Shown here: one piece after another, positions 1 through 6,250 of the stretch | Position numbering within the stretch: the first letter of the stretch is position 1 | Layout: every line of letters begins with the position of its first letter | Source of the DNA: Myxococcota bacterium | GTDB taxonomy: Bacteria > Myxococcota > UBA4151 | Assembly: GCA_028823075.1 (NCBI GenBank) | Contig: JAPKCE010000080.1 | Coordinates: 1 to 7,616 of the forward strand | Length of the DNA stretch: 7,616 nt | Direction of reading: 5' to 3' | Notes under the pieces: generated by a model | Told to the model about the DNA's origin: nothing | Database searches by the model: none | Seen by the model: the letters and a program-made list of their open reading frames with translations, nothing else | Program-made: the position numbers and the translations under genes

Positions 1-2685
1 CGCGGGTATATGGACGATAGTGCGTTGCACCTAAAAAGCCTCAAAGGAAGCTTAGAACAGGCCCCTATCGAAGCTCAAATCGTTCTTCACTATGCGCGCC
101 CAAAGAACCCGGTGGGCAGGTTTAGCCTCAAAAACTACCCGCTTCCAGGCGGCGCGGGGAGCGCCCTTATCGACCTCAGCTCCGACCCCGAAGGACGCTG
201 GCAGGGTGATCTCATCATCGATGAACTACGAGCCGGAGAACTCAAACTCGGGACCTTGGAGTTTCTACTTCGCTACGATGGGCAACGAGCCGAATTGCGC
301 GCTATGGACTGGGATGAGGGTCCGGGTATTCTTAGCGGTGTGCTCGGCGTTAATTTAAAGACCCTACGCAGCGACGGTTTTTTGAACCTGTATTTGGATC
401 AAACAGGTCTCAGTTTACTGGGCGGCGACATGCTCAAAGGTCGCGCTCAATTACGCATCGAACCGAAAGGTTTGCTCAGCGACGCGGCGGCGCGCATCGC
501 CCTTAGCTTTAGCGGCTTGAGCATTAGCGGCATCCCATTAAGCGACGGCGAATTGACCCTCGCCGCCACCTCGGATTCCCTCGGCGGCAGCTTAAACACG
601 ACGGGGAACGGTGTCGGCAGGGGCACCGTCCGTCTAAGCGAAGGCTTCAAAAAGTTAGACGTCCAACTCAAACTCACCGCCTTTCGGCTCGACTCCTTAC
701 CGATCGACCTTCCGGGTCTAGAAGCATTGGCCGATATCGATTTACGCCTGAGCGGACCCGTAGGGCAACCGCAAGGCGAAGCACAAATACGCCTTCGCGA
801 TGTCGCCGTTGACGATCGCTTGGTGGGCAATGGAAAAGGCCGCATCCAAGCCTTGATCGGCACTGACTCGCTAAAGGCAGACATCAACCTCTTGGGCTGG
901 GTCAAAGGCGAAGTCACCGCGAATTTGCCGCAACTTGACAAGGTCTCAAGCCAGTTACGAATCGACGCCGAGGGTTTGCAATGGGTGATCCCAGGCTTGG
1001 CCGGTGGCGGTACGGAGATCGACTTCAAAGCGAACGCCATCCTGGGCCTGCGCGACGGTGAACCCGAGGGCAGTTTGTTGGTGCAAAAGCTGCGCATCGG
1101 AAACCCCGGTCTCTGGGAAGAAGAATTAGAAAACGACGGTGAATTGGTGCTCGGTTATGGTGGCGGTCGCGCCCGTTTTGAACGCCTGGTACTCAAAATG
1201 GGCAAAGGAAGCGCCAAGCTTCGCGGTTGGATTGAAACGGGCGATGAAACAGCGCGAGCGAACCTGCACCTCGCCAGCTCCCTACCGCTTGAGCTCTTGC
1301 AGTTGCTCGATTCCGGATTCTCGCTCACCCGAGGGCGGGTGCAGGTCTCAGGCAGCCTGCGCGGTCGCTGGAAAAAGGATGCGCGCTTAGTCGCCGAGAT
1401 CGAACCGGTTCCTGGCACCGCTTTCGTTCATTCTGCCTTTCCCCGTCAGGTAACTTTTGCGGGAGGTTCGATCCGGCTCGAGGACCAACAAGTGATCGTC
1501 GACTCGCTGCGCGTCGAGAGCGGTGCCGGTCAACTGCGTTTGGCGGGTAACGTCCTGCTCGAAGATTTTCAGCCGTCGGACATTGACCTCAATTTATCGG
1601 TGACCAATTTACAGCTGCGCTTCGAGGACCAGTTCCTTGAATTCTCGTCGGACTTGCGAGCCTTTGGCCCCTTGGACAGCGCCCGTATTTCGGGCCAATT
1701 AAATCTACTTAGCGGAAAGGTCGAGCAGACCCTCAACATCTCCAATTTCGTTTTTTCCAGTCATCAAGAGGGGGCGGGGCCAAGCCTTGAGGAGACACTA
1801 GGCCGCTTTGCTTCCACTGAACTCGATCTCGAAATCGTCAGCGCAGCGGGCCTGCAAATCATCGCAGGCTTACCTCTGTTTCGTATCGAAGTACGCCCGA
1901 CCTTAGACCTGCGGCTCGTCGGGCAGCTTTCGGATATCGGCGTTCAAGGGGTTGTTGAAATTGAAGAGGGTAATGGCGAAATCATCTTCCCCGAAGCTGC
2001 TTTTGCTATCGACAACGCCACCGTAGACCTTAGCCAAGACCCTTACTTTGTCAGCCTTAATTCGGTCTGGGAATATGTGCCCAGGCGCCAGCAGAACAAC
2101 GACCAGGACGATGTCATCACCTTGGAATTGGGGATTGAAGGTCCCGTCGACCGCATGGAATTACGCCTGCAAGCACCCGACTATCCAGACCTAACGCGGC
2201 CACAACTTCTCGGCATGTTAGCGCGCGGTCAGACGCCAGATCTACTGATCAGCCAAAATCTCGGCGAAGACGGCGGAGATGGTAGTTACAGCGACGTCGC
2301 CTTGCGCATGCTCACAGGGCAGATGTTCAAACGTTTTGAGAGCGAACTCGAAAAGGTTTTTAGAACAACTTTCGAACTCCCTTTAGACGCCAGCATCGAC
2401 CTCGGCGTCGATACGTTGCGCATGCAAGGTGTGGTCAACATCAGTGAACGCTTTGAGGTCTCGGGCGAAACCGAGGTGGTCTTTGGGAGCCAAGACAACG
2501 AATCGGCGGAGGATAACCAGAGCGCAGTTACGACCAGCAACGACCGACAATCGCTGCGCGGCACCCTCGTCCTCTCCGACGCCTGGCGAGCCGAGACCGA
2601 CTTGCGCAGCGGCTACCGCAGCGATGAAGAGGGCTCGATGCTCGAACTGCTGCTCAACCTTCATTGGAGGCTTTGGGCCCGATGA
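1..2685 (+). CDS. tamB: TamB-like translocation/assembly module protein (DUF490, AsmA-like), 5'-partial
   Basis: This is the C-terminal portion of a TamB-family protein. Such proteins are inner-membrane anchored, span the periplasm as a long hydrophobic-grooved beta structure and dock on an Omp85 partner to support outer-membrane protein assembly and/or lipid transport. The frame is open from the first base. The first Met codon is at 10, but nothing marks it as a start: no signal anchor follows it, and family members usually exceed 1,200 residues against ~894 here, so I treat the gene as truncated by the window edge. Numbering from that Met, the body is alternating short beta strands with Gly/Asp turns. 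The DUF490 C-terminal region (~560-760) is clear: GVVEIEEGNGEIIF at ~647-660, then IEGPVDRMELRLQAPDYP and LLGMLARGQ at ~734. A hydrophilic acidic loop (826-847) interrupts the last strands. The protein ends in a strand-like LELLLNLHWRLWAR. Its stop overlaps the next start. Family assignment is firm; the exact substrate is unknown. Confidence 0.9.
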   Translation, partial: RGYMDDSALHLKSLKGSLEQAPIEAQIVLHYARPKNPVGRFSLKNYPLPGGAGSALIDLSSDPEGRWQGDLIIDELRAGELKLGTLEFLLRYDGQRAELRAMDWDEGPGILSGVLGVNLKTLRSDGFLNLYLDQTGLSLLGGDMLKGRAQLRIEPKGLLSDAAARIALSFSGLSISGIPLSDGELTLAATSDSLGGSLNTTGNGVGRGTVRLSEGFKKLDVQLKLTAFRLDSLPIDLPGLEALADIDLRLSGPVGQPQGEAQIRLRDVAVDDRLVGNGKGRIQALIGTDSLKADINLLGWVKGEVTANLPQLDKVSSQLRIDAEGLQWVIPGLAGGGTEIDFKANAILGLRDGEPEGSLLVQKLRIGNPGLWEEELENDGELVLGYGGGRARFERLVLKMGKGSAKLRGWIETGDETARANLHLASSLPLELLQLLDSGFSLTRGRVQVSGSLRGRWKKDARLVAEIEPVPGTAFVHSAFPRQVTFAGGSIRLEDQQVIVDSLRVESGAGQLRLAGNVLLEDFQPSDIDLNLSVTNLQLRFEDQFLEFSSDLRAFGPLDSARISGQLNLLSGKVEQTLNISNFVFSSHQEGAGPSLEETLGRFASTELDLEIVSAAGLQIIAGLPLFRIEVRPTLDLRLVGQLSDIGVQGVVEIEEGNGEIIFPEAAFAIDNATVDLSQDPYFVSLNSVWEYVPRRQQNNDQDDVITLELGIEGPVDRMELRLQAPDYPDLTRPQLLGMLARGQTPDLLISQNLGEDGGDGSYSDVALRMLTGQMFKRFESELEKVFRTTFELPLDASIDLGVDTLRMQGVVNISERFEVSGETEVVFGSQDNESAEDNQSAVTTSNDRQSLRGTLVLSDAWRAETDLRSGYRSDEEGSMLELLLNLHWRLWAR
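2666..2670 (+). promoter_or_regulatory. Shine-Dalgarno for the Omp85 gene, inside the tamB end
   Basis: GGAGG lies 11 bases before the ATG at 2682, within the last codons of tamB. It decides the start. A TTG at 2664 in the same frame overlaps this motif and so could not use it, whereas the ATG at 2682 overlaps the tamB TGA (ATGA) and sits at a somewhat long but workable distance. The layout suggests translational coupling. Confidence 0.6.
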
Positions 2686-5600
2686 GTCTGCTCGCTGCCT
2701 TGTTGATCGCCTCACCCAGCCTAGAACTGGTGGCACAGCCGCGCCTGCCCCTGGCACAGATGCGTTCCTTGTCGCGCTATGCTCAAAGCGCCGGGCTTGA
2801 AGGTGAAAATCGAGAGGTAATTAACAGGCTGCAGCAACAACTGCGCGAACTCGATCGCTTTCTGATGCCGCGCTGCACGGTTATTAAGGAAAAATACCGC
2901 TGCATACTCCGCCAGAGCCCCCGCGTGGCCGAACTTCTCGTCACTGGACCCATGCCCTCAGGGCTGTTGCGCAGTGATCTGGAGCGCCGTTCAAGCCTGC
3001 GCGCTGGGCGCCGGCTCCCGGTATTGAGCTACGGCAGTGACGAAGCCCCATTTGCCGAATTGCTGAGTAAAATAGGTCGTCGACTTGGACGTTTTATCGA
3101 CGAGCGCGGGTATTCAGGAAGTCGCGTTGTAATCAGCCTTAGCGCTCATGCTCGCGGCGCCGGTTGGCGATCGGTTACCATCGAAGTCAAGCTTGGCAAC
3201 CGCCTGCGCTGGGGCGGGCTTGAAGTGATTGGTGTTCCGCTCAAAGAGGCAAAAGCCTTGCGCCAACGTGTGCGACGTTTAGGAGGGGCGTTTCGCAGTT
3301 CCACCCTACGTGACCGAGTTGCCGACGAAGAAGCAAACTTGCGTAAAATGGGTTATATCGAGGCCTCGATCGACGCTCAAGTTGAGACCCGTAAAACCCT
3401 GGTCGATGTTCGCTTGCAGATCCGCCGGGGGCCGCGCCTGCAGGTTCACTTTCAAGGAAAGCTAAGGGCGCCGCTCGTTAAGTTGCGCAAGGCTCTAACC
3501 TTCGCCTCGGCGCGCTCGGTCAACAACGATCAGATAAATGCGAGCATCGAATCGCTGCGCGACTACTACCAAAGTCGCGGTTACTTTCGCCCTATGATTC
3601 GCGCAGAAGACCCCCAACTCGCTGCCCTAGACATCCAAGAAGAAGAACTAAAACGGAAAATAACCCGCGTTCGTCGGCGCCTTAAAGGTCAGGTTAAAAA
3701 GCGAAGAACAGCTTTAGCGGGCATCGCCTCGGAGCGCCAAGAATTGCGTCTCGTTCGGCGCCAAGTCATTGCACAAGCCCGTGAGTTTAGACGCCTCGTT
3801 TTTCATATCGACCCCGGCAAGAAGGCTCGTTGCGCCGAGGTACGCATCGCTGGCATCCCGTTCAATTTGCAACATGACATCATCGGCAGTGATCTACTGA
3901 GCACCAAACCTCCTCAACTTGGTCGCCACGACGGTCGCTTGCTCGACGGCGAATTAAAAGCCGACGAGGAGCGCATCGCAGCCTATCTGGAAAACCAGGG
4001 CTGGCTGGTGAGTCATGTGGAGACGCAGTTGCTGCTGCTGAACCCCCAACAAATTCGCGCAACCTTCGTCGTTAGCGCCGGTCCACCCACTTACATTCGT
4101 TCGATTTCTCTTGTCGGAGTTAGCGATGGTGAAAGCGATAATTGGGACGAAGAAGAAGAAAGCACAGATGACCTTGGCGAGGATTTATACGGCCCCCTGA
4201 TCGATGCCTTACAGATCAAAGCCGGTTCCCCCCTGCTCGAAAACAGCGCCGAGACTTTGCGCAAACGCAGCCTGAGATTTTACACCCGCAGAGGTTATCC
4301 GGGGACCCGAGTCGAAGTGCGGATGGCGCTCACCGGCGACGGCGCTCAGTTTCGCCTCATCGTCAAAGAGGGGCAACGAGTAACCTATGGCGGTCTCATC
4401 CTGTCGGGCACTTTTCGCACGCGGCGAAACCTCGTTTTGGCAGCCTTCTCAGAAGCTCGTGTGGGCGCCCCCTTCAACCCTCAAACCTTCGCCAAAGCCG
4501 CCGCACTTTTACGCACTTGGCGCGTCTTTAGACGGGTGCGCCTGCGCTACCTTGGGCTCGAAGAAAAACGACAACAGGTGTTTGTCGATGTTAGCGTCGA
4601 AGAGGGCATCAGTCAGACCTTAGATTTAACCCTGGGCTATTCGATTGAGGACAACTTCCAGACCTCGCTAAGCTGGCGTGACCGCAACGTTTTCGGGCGT
4701 GCTTGGGCCTTGGAGACACGCGGTGTTTGGGGCTTGTATATTGGCAGGCGCAGCGAATTGCGAAGCAGCCTAAAGCTGCCCAGACTGCTCGGTCCAAACA
4801 CTGATTTTAGCATCGAACCCAGGCTCTATTACCGCGAGCCCAATCGGCCCTTCCCCACACTCGGAGAGGGATTCTTTAGACTGCAAAACGATCATGACCT
4901 CATCCTAAAGGGCGTGCTCAAAGTGGCGCATCGCTTCAGCCAGTTTTCGACCTTGGTGGCCAATTATACCTATGCGCTCGATCGTGACGTGAACGGCGGT
5001 CAGATGTCGATCGTGCGTACCGGCGCAACGGCTATCGAAGGCAACTGGCTGGCCGTCGACAACCCCTTTAATCCTAAAACTGGGGTGCACCTAAAGGGAG
5101 CGTTGAAATTCGCTTCGCCCTGGCTCGCTGGTGACGCTAATTTCTTGAGCGCTATCGCTCACGCCACGGTCTATGTACCGCTCGGCGACGTCACCCTCGC
5201 GGCGAACTTGCGCGGCGGAGCCCTACACGAACTCGAAAACTCGTACGCAATCGCCGGTTCCGACCTTTTTCGCCTGGGTGGCGAGCGCAGCCTGCGCGGC
5301 TTTGCGCTGGATTCGATTCGCCTGTTTCGCGCCCAAGACAACGACTCGCGCAGCGGCCGTGACGGACACGGCACGCGCTTCGCCTCATCATCACTCGAAT
5401 TGCGCATCCCCATTGGGCTGCAACGTGCCAACAGCGGTATCGGTGTGACTCTTTTCTCGGATCTCGGATGGGTTGCCGCCGAGGATTGGCAAGAACCGCA
5501 AGCGAACAATATGGGCTGGAGCAACGGCCTCGCAGCCAACTACGTTTTGCCGATCGGACCGGTCGGGGTGGTCATCGCCCATCAATCGATTCGGCCGCAA

Positions 5601-5702
5601 CGACCGTCGGATGTAGCAGCGCCGGACCGCCAAGAGTACCAACTCATCCCTGTGCTACCAAACCGCCTCGGCTTTCACATCTCCATGGGGTATATTTTCT
5701 AA
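2682..5702 (+). CDS. tamA: Omp85-family outer-membrane protein (TamA/BamA-like) with about six POTRA-like repeats
   Basis: This is the probable outer-membrane partner of the upstream TamB. It has 1006 residues, against ~580 for E. coli TamA and ~810 for BamA. The N-terminus MSLLAALLIASPSLELVA reads as a signal peptide (likely cleavage after A18), though it has no Lys/Arg before the hydrophobic core. A helical segment (~30-62) and a C65/C74 pair follow. By eye I then count six POTRA-like units: ~78-174, 175-252, 253-381, 382-469, 470-566 and 567-642. Each has strand-helix-helix-strand-strand texture and an 'RGY/xGY/RGYF'-type turn. Unit 3 carries a basic helical insertion (~312-371) and unit 5 an acidic one (482-501). 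The barrel spans ~643-1006, with DRNVFGRAW at ~667, a DNPFNPKTG motif, the Omp85 loop-6 signature LRGF at 871-874 and a terminal aromatic strand ending SMGYIF. Gene order is tamB then tamA, the reverse of E. coli. The symbol is tentative: Omp85 membership is sure, orthology to TamA rests on context. Confidence 0.88.
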   Translation: MSLLAALLIASPSLELVAQPRLPLAQMRSLSRYAQSAGLEGENREVINRLQQQLRELDRFLMPRCTVIKEKYRCILRQSPRVAELLVTGPMPSGLLRSDLERRSSLRAGRRLPVLSYGSDEAPFAELLSKIGRRLGRFIDERGYSGSRVVISLSAHARGAGWRSVTIEVKLGNRLRWGGLEVIGVPLKEAKALRQRVRRLGGAFRSSTLRDRVADEEANLRKMGYIEASIDAQVETRKTLVDVRLQIRRGPRLQVHFQGKLRAPLVKLRKALTFASARSVNNDQINASIESLRDYYQSRGYFRPMIRAEDPQLAALDIQEEELKRKITRVRRRLKGQVKKRRTALAGIASERQELRLVRRQVIAQAREFRRLVFHIDPGKKARCAEVRIAGIPFNLQHDIIGSDLLSTKPPQLGRHDGRLLDGELKADEERIAAYLENQGWLVSHVETQLLLLNPQQIRATFVVSAGPPTYIRSISLVGVSDGESDNWDEEEESTDDLGEDLYGPLIDALQIKAGSPLLENSAETLRKRSLRFYTRRGYPGTRVEVRMALTGDGAQFRLIVKEGQRVTYGGLILSGTFRTRRNLVLAAFSEARVGAPFNPQTFAKAAALLRTWRVFRRVRLRYLGLEEKRQQVFVDVSVEEGISQTLDLTLGYSIEDNFQTSLSWRDRNVFGRAWALETRGVWGLYIGRRSELRSSLKLPRLLGPNTDFSIEPRLYYREPNRPFPTLGEGFFRLQNDHDLILKGVLKVAHRFSQFSTLVANYTYALDRDVNGGQMSIVRTGATAIEGNWLAVDNPFNPKTGVHLKGALKFASPWLAGDANFLSAIAHATVYVPLGDVTLAANLRGGALHELENSYAIAGSDLFRLGGERSLRGFALDSIRLFRAQDNDSRSGRDGHGTRFASSSLELRIPIGLQRANSGIGVTLFSDLGWVAAEDWQEPQANNMGWSNGLAANYVLPIGPVGVVIAHQSIRPQRPSDVAAPDRQEYQLIPVLPNRLGFHISMGYIF

Positions 5703-6181
5703 TGCCAAAGATATTGGTTTTTCTTTTTTCACTGTCCTTTTTAGCGGCGTGTAAAACACCGATTGCCGGCCCGCTTAGCGCCATCACCCAAGCCGAAAGC
5801 AAAGCCGACTTTTTAGCTAAACGCGCCCAACAACGAGATGTCTCGATAGCCGAACAAAACGCCTGGGATCAGAAACAAGGCGCCGAGTCCGATCTCAAAT
5901 TTAATCTGGGTGATCTCGCAACTGCTACTGAAGCGCGCAGTCTGTACAAAACCCACTGCTCGGGCTGCCACGGGCGCCGCGGCGAAGGCATGAGCGCGGC
6001 GGTGAGTTACCCAGCCCTCGGCGGCTTGAGCTACCGCATGGGTATGATGATGAGCGGTGGTAAGATGGGGCGTGGGATCTACCGCTTAATCCATGACGGG
6101 CGCGACATCATGCCGACCTTCAAGGATCGTTTGGCAAACGAACAAATCTGGTTGCTAGTACGCTTTTTAGAGACGCTTTAA
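5702..6181 (+). CDS. Lipoprotein monohaem c-type cytochrome
   Basis: This is a 159-residue secreted electron carrier. The N-terminus MPKILVFLFSLSFLAAC is a short lipoprotein signal peptide with lipobox FLAAC, so C17 would be the lipidated residue and the protein would be membrane-tethered facing the periplasm. A Gln/Lys/Asp-rich linker (~30-75) leads to a cytochrome c class I-like domain. The covalent haem site is CSGCH at 86-90, preceded by a helix (ARSLYKTH), and the probable distal axial ligand is M137 in IMPTF. The last helix (NEQIWLLVRFLETL) is the typical C-terminal cytochrome c helix. Between them lies an unusual Met/Gly-rich stretch (113-125). The open frame runs further upstream to about 5468, inside the Omp85 gene, but the ATG at 5702 is chosen because it gives the lipoprotein signal and overlaps the upstream TAA as TAATG. 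The Shine-Dalgarno is weak (GGGG at 5687-5690), so translation probably depends on coupling. Redox partner unknown. Confidence 0.88.
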   Translation: MPKILVFLFSLSFLAACKTPIAGPLSAITQAESKADFLAKRAQQRDVSIAEQNAWDQKQGAESDLKFNLGDLATATEARSLYKTHCSGCHGRRGEGMSAAVSYPALGGLSYRMGMMMSGGKMGRGIYRLIHDGRDIMPTFKDRLANEQIWLLVRFLETL

Positions 6182-6193
6182 CAGCTTGCCCTA

Positions 6194-6220
6194 GACCTAA
6201 TCAACGTTTGGCATTAGTTC
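6194..6220 (+). promoter_or_regulatory. Imperfect dyad in the gap before aconitase (weak operator or hairpin candidate)
   Basis: GACCTAAT (6194-6201) and ATTAGTTC (6213-6220) are inverted repeats matching at 7 of 8 positions around an 11-base spacer. They lie in the only non-coding gap of the window (6182-6250). The arms are AT-rich and no T tract follows directly, so it does not look like an intrinsic terminator. A regulatory site for the aconitase gene is possible, but an 8-base imperfect dyad can arise by chance. I found no convincing -35/-10 pair in the gap. Confidence 0.2.
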
Positions 6221-6236
6221 GTCGTCACCACTTTTT

Positions 6237-6244
6237 GAGGAGGG
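6237..6244 (+). promoter_or_regulatory. Strong Shine-Dalgarno for aconitase
   Basis: GAGGAGGG, nearly a full anti-Shine-Dalgarno complement, ends six bases before the ATG at 6251 and fixes the aconitase start. It is the strongest ribosome binding site in the window, fitting a highly expressed central-metabolism gene. An ATG at 6246 is too close to it and would encode only two residues before a stop. Confidence 0.85.
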
Positions 6245-6250
6245 CATGCG

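Noticed and set aside
447..1097. 216-codon open frame on the - strand
   Set aside because: It lies wholly inside tamB antisense. Its translation is rich in Arg, Pro and Ser without domain texture, as expected from the reverse of a GC-rich coding frame, while the + strand frame gives a coherent TamB.
2429..2800. 123-codon + strand frame spanning the tamB/Omp85 junction
   Set aside because: It overlaps two recognised genes in another frame and gives an Arg/Thr/Pro-rich product with no domain or good ribosome binding site.
5171..5539. Open frames of 67-122 codons on the - strand and 91 codons on the + strand over the Omp85 barrel
   Set aside because: All overlap the barrel-coding region, which contains the LRGF signature in the proper frame; the alternatives have no recognisable features.
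5691..5696. TATATT resembling a -10 box before the cytochrome gene
   Set aside because: No matching -35 element at a suitable distance, and the bases encode the conserved terminal strand of the Omp85 barrel.
5468..5701. A 78-residue N-terminal extension of the cytochrome
   Set aside because: It would overlap the Omp85 gene and bury the lipoprotein signal peptide. The ATG at 5702 gives a proper lipobox and overlaps the upstream stop.
6221..6236. T run at 6232-6236 after the dyad as an intrinsic terminator
   Set aside because: The stem is short and AT-rich, the T run is only five bases long and is separated from the stem by 11 bases.
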